Assembly (NCBI GenBank): GCA_021432635.1
Contig: MU270067.1
Coordinates: 186,001 to 250,000, forward strand
From: Thozetella sp. PMI_491
Lineage: Eukaryota > Ascomycota > Sordariomycetes > Chaetosphaeriales > Chaetosphaeriaceae
Reading direction: 5' to 3'
DNA length: 64,000 nt
Of this stretch, positions 1 through 10,501 are shown piece after piece. Numbering within the stretch: position 1 is the stretch's first letter; the number at the start of each line of letters is the position of its first letter. The translations under genes and the position numbers were made by a program. A model generated the notes under the pieces. That model did not search any database. It saw nothing but the letters and a program-made list of their open reading frames with translations, and was not told where the DNA came from.

Positions 1-442
1 CTTTGGCGAGATGTCATCACCCAGTCCGTCTTATGCTAGATTCTGATCGAAATACGGGGACCAGCGCGCCTTTAGCCGCAGAGGATGTACAGCAAGAGAC
101 CAGAGAGTGCATACCCGGCTCTCCGCGCACTTGGACCAGAGCATTCGCCGGGTGGGCTCCGGCCAACGCCAGCTGGTCCTCGTGCCGGAGGTAGAAGTCG
201 TCGACGCTGACGACAAGGGTGGGCAGCATCTCCCGCTGCTGGAGAGTGGTAGCGAGGGCCCGCACCAGTGTCGTCTTGCCTACGCCCTGGACTCCATTGA
301 GCCCAATGACGAAGGGGCGGTCGGACTGTCCCTTCACCGAAGCCCGGTGTGTGGCTAGGCGTGACAGGATAAAGGGGATGCAGATCGGGGACTTGTCGTC
401 GACAACCCGCGACTGCAGAGGAACGTCGGGTGTGCTTGCCAT
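1..442 (-). CDS. Tda10/glycerate-kinase-like P-loop kinase, 5' part only
   Basis: This is the N-terminal exon of an ATP-dependent small-molecule kinase of the yeast Tda10 / plant D-glycerate 3-kinase type. The ATG is at 442 on the minus strand. The first 109 residues carry a Walker A loop (GVQGVGKTT) and the family motif SVDDFYLRHEDQ, where the aspartates help bind magnesium and substrate. Exon 1 ends at about 115 after the codons for RGEP, with a GTATGC donor at 114-109. The family continues with G-T-H-D here, so the next exon should begin at or beyond the left edge. Reading through the donor gives an unrelated tail with a stop at 17-19. The gene is divergent from fox2. The physiological substrate in fungi is not settled. 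Identity as a P-loop kinase is sure; the Tda10 assignment is likely. Confidence 0.8.
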
Positions 443-1510
443 GTTGAGCGAGCCCTAAACGGGAAGTAAGAAAAGGAGGGGCAGCGTCTTTGCGCCGTTG
501 GAGGCTGTTGCCGAGGTGGGATTCAGGGGCAAAGTTTACATGCGAGCAGAGTCCCGAGGATCACGTAACCCAGTAACCGGGGGTCCTTTTTGTGCGGGAC
601 GACGCTGTCTGTGTGTTTCTCCGTCCCCAGCTAGCAATTTGTCGGCATTCCGACTGCGGCGTTGCGAAAGTCCGGCCCAGCCCAGCCTAGGCAGTGCGGA
701 CAGCTAAGGTAGTGTGGGACAATCGTGGGTTGTGGGGTTCTGCGGGGACTTGTTTTCCCTCCACTTGTTCTTTTCTGGGAGGAGGAGCAAGGGCGGAGGT
801 GGAGGGGCGGCAGCAGCAGGGTTGCTAGTTGCTAGGGAAGCCGTGTCGGCAGGAGCGTTCGGCAGGTCGATTTGTATTGGTCTAGCCGCACGCCTCGCTC
901 TTCTTTTGCAAGTCTTCGAAAGACAAAGCCAAAATCAGAGAAAAGCAGCGTTGCCCTGAGACAATTCGTTGCACTCTCGAGTAGCTAGCTGCTGACAGGA
1001 CGGCCGGGATGTACATGCGACCGAACTCCTGATCCCAAAAAACCCCCCGACACATGACCTCATTGCCTGTCAGAGCTTCCTTGCATGTGAAGGGGGGGCT
1101 ACGCGGGCAGAGAGCATGAGTGGGCGGTGGCAGGTGCCGACCCAGGCTTAGCGCCACCCCTCTCGGCAAAAAGTACCAGGCAATGGAGCTCTCCCCGTGG
1201 ACCTCGGCCTCGGCTTAGCACCGGTTGCTCTGTCTGCTGGTGCTGGTAGACCCGTCCCAGCTGCCGAGATCCTTTATTAACAAAGTTGCTGCATTGGCTC
1301 CTCCCCCGACTTTCCCAGAGACACAATTTTGCCGCCTCCCAGGAGACTTTAATTCCTCATCTCGAGCTGAACTTGGTAGCCAACGCTGCCTACCTGCTGG
1401 CTTTTAGCGATTGATCGAGCAGGCGAGGAACTACCGTTGTTGCTCATAGCGTCCAATAGTGGGCTTTCCCCTCAGTCTCACCCAGCATCGCACCTCCTCT
1501 CCAGTCCCAG
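443..1510. promoter_or_regulatory. Divergent promoter between the Tda10-like gene and fox2
   Basis: This 1.07-kb interval has no convincing gene and separates two divergent starts. It holds CCTCGG boxes at 1202-1207 and 1208-1213 (direct tandem) and the reverse form CCGAGG at 511-516 and 554-559. The last 70 bases before the fox2 ATG are pyrimidine-rich, as in many fungal leaders. CCTCGG is the core of the fatty-acid response element bound by FarA/FarB-type Zn2Cys6 regulators in Aspergillus; applying that here is inference. Confidence 0.6.
1202..1213 (+). promoter_or_regulatory. Tandem CCTCGG boxes, candidate fatty-acid response element
   Basis: Two abutting copies of CCTCGG lie about 300 bp upstream of the fox2 start codon. 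The motif is the known core of FarA/FarB binding sites in front of beta-oxidation and peroxisome genes. Binding has not been shown for this sequence. Confidence 0.5.
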
Positions 1511-4500
1511 ATGGCGGATCAATTGAGATTTGACGGCCAGGTCGTCGTTGTGACCGGCGCGGGCGGCGGTCTCGGCAAGGCCTATGCTACCTTCTTTGCT
1601 TCGCGAGGCGCAAGCGTCGTTGTCAACGATCTAGGAGGGTCATTCAAGGGAGAGGGCAACTCCACCAAGGTAAGCAGCTGCAGAGAGACTCTCTTGCCTG
1701 CCGAACGATCCCGCTGACAACTCCGCGCGCAACAGGCTGCCGATGTCGTCGTGAACGAGATCAAGGCCGCCGGCGGCAAGGCCGTGGCCAACTACAACAG
1801 CGTTGAGGACGGCGACAAGATCATCGAGACGGCGATCAAGGCCTTCGGTCGCATCGACATTCTCATCAACAACGCCGGTATCCTTCGCGATGTCTCCTTT
1901 AAGAACTTGAAGGACGAGGACTGGGATCTCATCTTCAAGGTCCACGTCAGGGGTAGCTACAAGTGCGCTCGCGCTGCCTGGCCGCACTTCCGCAAGCAAA
2001 AGTTTGGTCGTGTCATCAACACGGCGTCCGCTGCCGGCCTCTTCGGCAACTTCGGCCAGACCAACTACTCGGCCGCCAAGCTTGCCATGGTGGGCTTCAC
2101 CGAGACCCTGGCCAAGGAGGGCGCCAAGTATAACATCATCTGCAACGTCATCGCCCCCATCGCTGCCAGCCGCATGACGGAGACCGTCATGCCGCCGGAT
2201 CTGCTAGCGCTGATGAAGCCGGAATGGGTTGTTCCGCTCGTGGCCGTGCTCACTCACAAGAGCAACACCCAGGAGACGGGATCCATCTTCGAGGTCGGCG
2301 GTGGCCACATCGCCAAGCTCCGGTGGGAGCGGTCGAGCGGCCAGCTCCTCAAGGCCGACAGCACATATACCCCGAGTGCCATTCTCAAGAAGTGGGACCA
2401 GATCACCGACTTCTCCAACCCACAGTACCCGAGCGGGCCCAACGACTTCGTGACACTCCTCGAGGAGTCGACGAAGCTAGGCCCGAACGAGCAGGGCGAG
2501 AAGATCGACTTTACCGGCCGTGTGGCTCTCGTCACCGGCGGCGGCGCCGGCATTGGTCGGGCATACTGCCTTGCCTTCGCCAAGCACGGCGCCTCGGTCG
2601 TCGTCAACGATCTCGTCAACCCCGATGACGTTGTCAACGAGATCAAGAAGGCGGGCGGGAAAGCCGTCGGTGCCAAGTTCTCAGCGGAGGATGGTGATTC
2701 CGTCGTCAAGGTCGCCATCGATACGTTCGGCCGCGTCGATATCGTGGTTAACAACGCCGGCATCCTGAGAGACAAGGCCTTTACTAACATGGATGACAAC
2801 CTGTGGGACCCAGTCATGAACGTCCACGCACGGGGAACGTACAAGACAGCCAAGGCCGCCTGGCCCTACTTCCTTAAACAGAAGTATGGTCGTGTCATCA
2901 ACACTACCTCGACTAGCGGTATCTACGGCAACTTTGGCCAGGCAAACTATTCGGCGGCGGTAAGTTTTCCTCTCTCTAATGTATACGCGATCTAGCGGGA
3001 CCTAGAGCTGACAGCCGCAACAGAAATGCGCCATTCTTGGCCTCTCCCGTGCCCTCGCTCTTGAGGGTGCCAAGTATAACATCTACGTAAACACCATCGC
3101 CCCCAACGCTGGCACCGCTATGACCCGGACCATTCTGCCCGAGGAGCTCGTCCAGGCCTTCAAGCCAGATTACATTGCACCGCTGGTGCTTGCTCTCTCA
3201 AGCGACAAGGTGCCCAACCCGACAGGCGGTTTGTACGAAGTCGGCAGCGGCTGGGTCGGCCAGACCCGGTGGCAGCGCACCGGCGGCCACGGGTTCCCGG
3301 TGGACGTACCTCTGACTCCTGAGGCGGTCGTCAAGAACTGGAAGCCCATCGTCACTTTTGACGAACGTGCCGACCACCCGTCCAAGACCAATGACAGTCT
3401 TGAGAAGATCATGGCAAATATGGAGAACAAGAGCGGCGGCGCCCAGGTATGATTCTCTCCGCTCTTCTGTATACTAGATCTACGAGCCCATAGGATAGAA
3501 TGTAGGTTTGTTAACAAAGCTGTCGGTCCCGTGTAGAGTGGCGATGCATCGGACGAAGGCGCCCAGTACCGCGCCGCGATTGAGAAGGCGAAGAGCACCG
3601 TCGGACCGGACACCGAGTTCAAGTATACGGAGCGCGACGTGATGCTGTATAACCTCGGCGTAGGTGCCAAGAGGAACGACCTGCGCTATGTCTTGTAAGC
3701 CGGGGCCTTGCCCCTCCGTAACCACAACGTGCTTCTCTAACGTGAATGCAGCGAGGGCAACGAGGACTTCCAGGTCGTACCCACCTTCGGCGTCATTCCG
3801 CCCTTCGACGCCGAGCTCCCCTACGGCTTTGATGACATTGTTCCCAACTTCTCCCCCATGATGCTGCTGCACGGTGAGCAGTATCTAGAGGTGCGCAAAT
3901 ACCCGATCCCCACATCGGGTCGGCTAATCTCGCGCGGCCGCCTGCTCGAGGTCGTCGACAAGGGCAACGCTGCCATTGTCAAGAACGGCGTCACCACCAT
4001 CAACGCCGAGACGGGCGAGGATCTCTTTTACAACGAGATGACCGTCTTCCTGCGCGGTTGCGGCGGCTTCGGGGGGCAGAAGAAAGCCGCCGACCGGGGC
4101 GCCAGCACCGCCGCTAATAAGCCGCCGGCGCGGGCCCCGGACGTCGTGGTCGAGGAGAAAACCACCGAAGAGCAGGCGGCTATTTACCGCCTCAGCGGAG
4201 ACTACAAGTAGGTCATCTTCTAATCTTCTGCTTTTAGCATCACTCGCGCCACTTCTACGCGTTCAAAAGCCCAGACCGTGCCCGCAGGTATCACTGGATG
4301 TCGCTAACACCACACGCTAGCCCCCTCCACGTCGACCCCAGCTTCGCTAAGATGGGCGGCTTCAAGCAGCCCATTCTGCACGGGCTTTGCTTCTTCGGCT
4401 TCGCGGGCAAGGCTGTCTACGAGCAGTTCGGCCCCATCAAGAACATCAAGGTCCGCTTCGCGGGCACCGTCAACCCTGGCCAGACACTCGTGACCGAGAT

Positions 4501-4609
4501 GTGGAAGGAAGGCGGCAAGGTCCTCTTCCAGACCAAGGTCAAGGAGACGGGCAAGCTGGCCATCGGCGGCGGCGCGGCAGAACTTGTCGACGACAAGGGT
4601 AAGCTGTGA
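1511..4609 (+). CDS. fox2: Peroxisomal multifunctional beta-oxidation enzyme type 2 (Fox2)
   Basis: Fox2 carries out the hydration and D-specific dehydrogenation steps of fatty-acid beta-oxidation in peroxisomes. Six exons join in phase: 1511-1669, 1736-2959, 3024-3446, 3537-3694, 3752-4207 and 4321-4609, giving 902 residues, the usual family length. Two tandem SDR dehydrogenase domains are visible. The first has TGAGGGLG at 15-22 and Tyr164-x3-Lys168. The second has TGGGAGIG at 320-327 and Tyr458-x3-Lys462, with an intron just before the Lys codon. The C-terminal hotdog hydratase-2 domain has the catalytic motif SGDYNPLH, with Asp805 and His810; the Asn codon (807) is split by an intron. The protein ends in GKL, a weak variant of the SKL-type peroxisomal signal. 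CCTCGG boxes upstream suggest fatty-acid induction. Confidence 0.96.
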
Positions 4610-5719
4610 GAGGAGGATCTAGTAGCAAACGGTGGCATGATAAGGCGTGTGAGTAGAATAGTGCCTGTTTCTCCGCAGCCACGAGCAGGAGCAGGACTAA
4701 AACGAGTGCATGTGTTGGTTGTATGAGTACAAGTTGAGATGATTCGCTGGCCACTTAGGCACATTGTTGCGTCATATTACAAGAGAATATATAAATATTT
4801 ACATGTTGAAAGTCGCAGGGGTTTAGCGGCGTGACCTAACCGAGGCGTGTTTTGCCCATATGTGGTCGGAGAGATAGGAATAAAAGGGCATAGTGCATTC
4901 ATTGGATCGGAGGCGGTGGATGAGTTTTTGGCAGTTGTCTGTCTGCTATACCCTCCAGCCAGCCGTTAACCGGGATTAACTCTCGAAAAATCCCGCATGA
5001 GAGACTCTATAGGGAACCATGCATATCATAACCCCCGCCAACCCCCCGGGTACTTGAAGCAATCATGCCTTGTCCGCCGGCCAACCGCCCATTCCTTTGC
5101 CGCGGCCGAGGCCCGTTCGTAGAGCGTGTTGAGCTCTCTCCCTCTCCCTGTCCCTCTCTTCTGAACGCCGTCCCGGTCAGCCCTAGCCACCCGTTTCTCA
5201 TCCGTCCCGTCTGGTCCGAGTCGCCCCTCATAATATGACCAAAACATTATTCTAAATGATTGTGTAAGTGTGCGTGGTATAAGGAACGTCCGGTCCGTTA
5301 AGGGGTATGGTATGGTGGCGGGCGTGAACAGCGTGCCTAGCCCGAAGTAGTAATCCATGGATGCAAAAACGAGGCACACCGGCCTCCCAACGCCTTAAGA
5401 TATCCCCCTTTTGTAGAACGGCAGCGGTGGCGACGCCTTCTCCCATCGCCTCGACTAAGTCGCCGCGCCAACGCCTGGGAATCAAGAATACCAAGTGAGA
5501 AAAACTGCAATAGCCATGCTGCCCTTTTCCCCAACTCGGTTGTACATTCGATAAAAACGCCACCGAGACGTGAAGAATCTCCGCCAAAAAAAAAAAAAAA
5601 AAAAAAAAAAGACAACCGAGAATTCGAGTACCGTCGTCATAACCGTCTGGTGCCGTCCTTCTAAACAAAGCGTTGAGTTTGGTTTCGTCCCTGGTCCATC
5701 TCTCGTTGGTTCTTCGAGC
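4610..5719. other. Convergent 3' intergenic region
   Basis: This is the space between the 3' ends of fox2 and the SYLF gene. It has no supported gene. A pure A25 tract lies at 5586-5610 and an AT-rich stretch, suitable for fox2 3'-end formation, lies near 4780-4805. Confidence 0.7.
5586..5610 (+). repeat. A25 homopolymer
   Basis: Twenty-five consecutive A residues lie about 110 bp downstream of the SYLF gene's stop codon. On that gene's strand the tract reads as T25. Homopolymers of this length are prone to length errors in sequencing. Confidence 0.9.
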
Positions 5720-8064
5720 CTATACAACGGTGATGACACTCGAGTCATTGCCGTGGTTGTGGATGCTAGCGTCCTTCATGTGCTCGACACCCCGGGTCTG
5801 GAAGCTCTCGGTGGGCTTGGGAGTCTGCGGCTCGCGGTCCGAGTCCTCGGCCGAAGACGTAAGCTCAACGGGCTGGGATGGGGGCGAAGCCATGTCTAGA
5901 CTCGACCGCCGGGGAATTGCCGTGTAGACAGATGATGAGTTCTTGTGGTGACCGTGCACGGTGTCAGGCTCAGTCGTGGACGGGGCCTCGGCTGCGTCGG
6001 CAAGTGGCGCTACTTGGGCACTAGTGGACTGGGGCTCCTCAGCTGCTGCGAAGTCCTCGGATTGGAAGGAAGTACGCAGTGGGCTCTTGAGCGCGGAAAC
6101 ATCGCCGTACTCTTTGCTAGCGCGGGAAACCCGCGCAGGGCTTCGGAGGGGGAGCGGAGGGGGAATGCGCTTCGGAATCGTCACCAGAGCGCCCTTTGCC
6201 TGGATAACCTGCGTCACTTGCGAAGACATGATAGCAGCGCGGGGGGGCTGCGTTGCGGTAGTGACCTCGAAGATGATTGGCTCATCCTCCTCCTCTTCCT
6301 CCTCATCGTCAGCATCGTCGGCTCCCTCGTCGGCTCCCTCGCCCACTGCCGCATCCCCAGGGATCGCGGGGCTGGCGCTAGGCTCTTCGGACGTGAACAC
6401 GACAGCGTCGTCAGTGCCCACGCCGTGGTCAGTCGTCTGTGGGTCCTCCTCGGGAATAGTGCCAACGGCCGCGTGCTCGGGCTCCTGGGACTGCGGGCGA
6501 CTGAATTGCTCAATTGCGCTCACATCGATCTTCGTATAGTCAATTTCCTCAGGTTCCCTGACCACCGGCGCCGAGGAGCTTGGCCGCCGCGCCTCGCTGC
6601 TTGGCTTCCCCACCGACGACTCGGCGTTGCAGTCGGTCTGAGTGCCGACATCTGTCATAGTCGTAGCCTGCGTCTTGGTCGATACGTAGCTGCCCCGGTT
6701 GCTCCGGGACAGGTACGTGTCGACGCTCTGGCGGTTGAACTTGCTGTATAGAGGACTCGTGGGCGCTGGGTTGTACTCGAACTGGCTGCTGGTAGGCCTC
6801 AGCCGGGTGCCGGCCTCCCTGATCTCCAGGCCTGCCATCTCCAGGGCGATGACCCCGAACGGATCCGGATCGTCTTGGTTCGGAATGCCGAAGGGCGACT
6901 TGGGCGGGACCAATGGCGACACCTTGGGCGTCTCTATCGTGGCGTCCCCAGGCGCCGGTTGCTGCGCAAGCATCTCCATCAGCGCAGTGTCGTAGTCAGT
7001 TCGGCCCTCGGCGGCCTTGATGACCTCGAACAGAGGCCGGATCTCGGGGAGCTCCTTGGGGATGTTGCCCGCCAGGATGTCCAGCACGTTGACGTCGCCC
7101 GCGTAGAATCTCTCGTTCTCGTTGGTGCGCTCCGTGACGAGCGATCCGTCCAGCTGCACGCTCTGGTGTTTGCCCCTAGCCTTGAGGTAGGTGAGGACGG
7201 TGCCGTCTAGCTCCTTCCACCGGATCTGCAGCTCGTTCTCCAACAGTCCCGATGTAACCAGTGGGCCCACCGTCAAATTAACATCCGTCCCCAATGTAAC
7301 TCTAGGGCGCGTAAACATTTCGAGGACGGCGACGTTGTTGATCACTAGAACGCAGTCGTAAATGTCGACTCCAATGACGAAGCCGAGCTCGGCCGTGTGC
7401 AAGATGATGCCCGACGGAGGCGACCACGTCCCGTCGGCCTTCCTGGCGATTAAGATGCCCGAGCCGCCCGAGCCGGACATCCACAGGCCGGAGCGCATAC
7501 ACGAGAATATCGCGATGCCGACGGCATTCTGTATTATCCTAGGTGGTATCTTTTTGTTTGCGTATTTTGGTGATGGCGGCGCTGCCGTTGGGCTGGTGGG
7601 CCGGGAGTCGTCCTCTTGGGCGAGGAAGCCATCCGCTGCGCTCGTGTTAGTAAGTGCCACCCTCGTTTTCGTTTTTGGCCCTCTTGGCTGCCATGATGCG
7701 CCGCTTGTGCCTGCCGCCTCGACATTCCTGCCCGTAATACCGAATTCGCCCGGCTTCGAGCGGGCTCATGCAGCGGAGGTTGTGTACCAAGGCGGTGGGG
7801 GGTGGGCAACTTACTGCAAAACGACTTCAATATCCGGGCTGCCTTCTCACACTCCTTGTCGAGGCTCGTCGGCCAGTATGCCTCGCGGCCGTAGCTGGTA
7901 GGGGCAGCAGGTGCTGCAGTGTTGATGCGGTTGATGGGCGCCGCGGCCCAGCCAAAGACCTTGTCCAACGCCCGTGGCGTCTGTCTGGCAACCGTGGGCC
8001 GGGCGGCGTTGGAGTTAGACCTCGACCGGTCCCAGGAAGGGAGCAGACTGGAGACGCGCTGCAT
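5720..8064 (-). CDS. SYLF-domain (Ysc84-like) lipid-binding protein with long disordered tail
   Basis: The gene has two exons, 8064-7815 and 7635-5720, joined by a 179-nt intron with a CTAAC branch site; the codon split A|CG gives Thr84. The product is 721 residues. Residues from about 65 to 275 form a SYLF domain: LDKECEKAARILKSFC, IPPRIIQNAVGIAIF, GSGGSG, DGTWSPPSGI and a closing LFEVIKAAEGR helix. SYLF proteins such as yeast Ysc84/Lsb4 and SH3YL1 bind phosphoinositides and actin at endocytic sites. Ysc84 ends in an SH3 domain. Here that is replaced by about 440 residues rich in Ser, Pro and Thr, with one acidic run (6274-6330) and no SH3 signature. The role is probably in membrane-actin coupling, but the tail's partners are unknown. 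Confidence 0.88.
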
Positions 8065-10358
8065 CGTGGGTATGGGGTATTAGGGATTATCTACCCTCCC
8101 GGTGCGCCCCAGATCAGAGATCGGGTGTGCGTCGGCGAGGAGAGGCAAAATGTTGGAGGGGAGGGAGACGAGCTTCCCCCGTAGCGTCTGGGTCGGGTCG
8201 GGGCGGGAAGGGTGGGAGGCGCAGAGGCTGTCAGCAGAGCCTCGGGGGGTGGGTGCAAGTGTTTTTTTCAACAAGCCAGCCGGCAAGCACTAAGCACCCG
8301 CCGAACCGCCGATGTTTAGGTAAGAGCTAGGCTGGGCGAGAAGAAGAACAAAACAGGCCACGGGCCAGCCTCCCAGCGGAGAACCAGGGTGGGGGGGGAG
8401 GGGAGGGAGGGCAGTGAAGTAAGTATCCAGGCAATCAAGGTACTCTTGGTACTTGAAGAGCCCAAAAGGCAAAAAGTGACGTGGGCTGCAGTGCGATGAT
8501 CACGCCAACACGTCGAGAGCAGGCATTGGGGCCGACCAGAGCCCACTGTGGCTGGCCGCGATGCGGGCCCAGGGAACAAGGATGTCGCTGATCCTGGCCA
8601 GCCGACAAGGACAACACGGGCCCACCCCCTGCGGGCGCCTTCCACGCAGTCAGGTAGCGACTTCGTAACTGGCCCTGTCCAAGCTGTGGTCCTGTGGCCC
8701 TGTGCTTGCTGAACGAGGTGGGTAGGTGGGTCCCAGTGGCCCGAGCGCGGGGGCCTAGTGACGACCCTTTGCCTGTCGCTCCTGCCTGCCGTTCGTTGGT
8801 CACAGTCACTGCAGCTCCGGACTCCAGGCGTGCCGCGGTCCAGTCAAGTCCTGAGTAGCAACCAGCCAACCGGCCCCCCTCAGCAGAAAAAAAAACTCTT
8901 TGGAGCGTCGGCCGTCGCCGTGCCGGCCCAAACACTGCAGACGGAGGTGTGATGGGTGTGGTGGGATCGCTCGTCTGTTGTCGCGGTCTTGTGCCTGAAT
9001 TTTGATTGAGGTGCAGACACCCACCACCTTAATATCGGGCGAGAGAGTCCACCCTCGCGGCAGTGCCGGGCGGAGGTTGCGGGACTGGGGGGAGCAGGTG
9101 GGATGGGATGATGGGTTGGGCTCGTGTCCCACCGCGGTCTTTGAGAGGGCGGCGGAGAGAGGGGAAGAGAACGAAGTCTTTTTCGAACCTGTGCCCCTTC
9201 TGGCCTAACTCGGGGACCGGCTTCTGCTGGTCTTCTTTGCGGCGTTGCTCTCGGCTTTCTTTCGCTTGCCCCAAATACACAAAGAGGCCGGGATAGACAG
9301 GGCTTGCCAGAACCACAGCTGAGATGCAGCGACACACACCCCGGACGGGCTGAGAGGGAGAGAGTCGCCAGGCGTGTAAGCGAGTAAGCGTATAAGCGTG
9401 TAAGCGTGCAAATAGTTCGGATGCAGGGGCGCCGCCAGGAACAACCCCGATGCTGCGGTTCGCGATTGCTTTGGCGATGATCTCGGCTGAGAGAGGGGGT
9501 TTTTTTTTTGCCCTTTTGCGAGATAGAGTTGGCGCCTCAAAGGATGAAAAAGCAAAACGTCTGTCTTGGAATGACGCCGGCAGCGCAGCCAACGGAAGGG
9601 TCGCCCACTCGTAGGCCTCTTCGGTGCGCCCCTCGTCTAGTCCTCGGTGCCCAGGGGCAGGCAAGGCAGCAAAAACAGTTCGCCGTCGTGTGTCGTGGGT
9701 CGAGTGTGCGCCGTGTTCCACTTCAATGTCTCTGTCAATGTCTAAGGTACGGCTGCCTCTGGAATGGGGGCCCCCCGAGCTCCCTTCTCTGTCCCCCCTC
9801 TCTGGCTCCCCACGAGACGTTATAGACAGCAATATCTGCGAGCCGATCGGCTGGACCCCAATTAGACATCCACCGGTCCTCCTTCGGATCCAGAAGTGCT
9901 GTCGGACGAATTCCTCGTCCACCAGCCTCGGATCTTCCTCCAGCGGTCTGCCTCTCCGCTCGTTCGCGCCGCCCCTTCCTCGCTCTCCGTCTGCTTCCCG
10001 TTCGGAGGAACGAACCAGTCGCGGATGGTGACACGAGTACACGAGTAGATTGCCCTCGATATAGCCCGCGCGCGGGGGCCGTTGGAGCTATAGCCCGTTG
10101 GTCGTCATGCCGTGCTTTCTTCTCTCTACCGGCCTATACGTGCGCGCAGCTATAGCAGAGGGCTGGTGCTTTACATCTTGCGCAACCTTAGATGTCATGT
10201 CATGCGCCGCCGACCGCCATCAGAAAAGGTTGGCCGACCTGCTGCCACGGCCCCGCGGCGGGCGGGAGGCTGCACCTACCCACGCCAGTCAATTGCGCCT
10301 GGCCCTTGGCACTAGCAAGGCTGGTGCCAAGCTCCCAGCACCACGAACCGCACCCTTG

Positions 10359-10360
<2 letters not shown>
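8065..10360. other. Gene-poor region upstream of the SYLF gene
   Basis: No gene is supported. A minus-strand open frame of 337 codons (9029-10042) has no recognisable domain and a shuffled, Arg/Pro/Ser-rich composition of the kind GC-rich noncoding DNA gives. Short variants of GCGTGTAAGCG recur at about 9374-9412. The first few hundred bases probably include the SYLF promoter and leader. Confidence 0.6.
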
Positions 10361-10451
<91 letters not shown>

Positions 10452-10501
10452 CCCCTTCCCCCCCCCCCCCCCTTTTTCCCCTTTCCCCTTTCCCCTTTCC
10501 C
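10361..10501 (+). repeat. A89 tract fused to a C/T-rich low-complexity tract
   Basis: Eighty-nine consecutive A residues (10361-10449) run directly into C-rich sequence. After a longer C block come C4-T3-C4-T3-C4-T3-C3 at 10478-10501. The minus strand therefore has four G runs of three or more with 3-nt loops, a G-quadruplex-type pattern. No retroelement coding sequence was found beside the poly(A), so it could be a simple repeat, a retroposon tail or an assembly artefact. Confidence 0.85.

Noticed and set aside
5945-6751. Long plus-strand frames opposite the SYLF gene
   Set aside because: They are antisense shadows of the GC-rich coding exon; the minus-strand protein has a recognisable domain and correct splicing.
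9029-10042. 337-codon open frame on the minus strand
   Set aside because: It has no domain, is rich in Arg, Pro, Ser and Gly as expected for GC-rich noncoding sequence, overlaps several equally long frames in other phases, and has no splice-supported extension.
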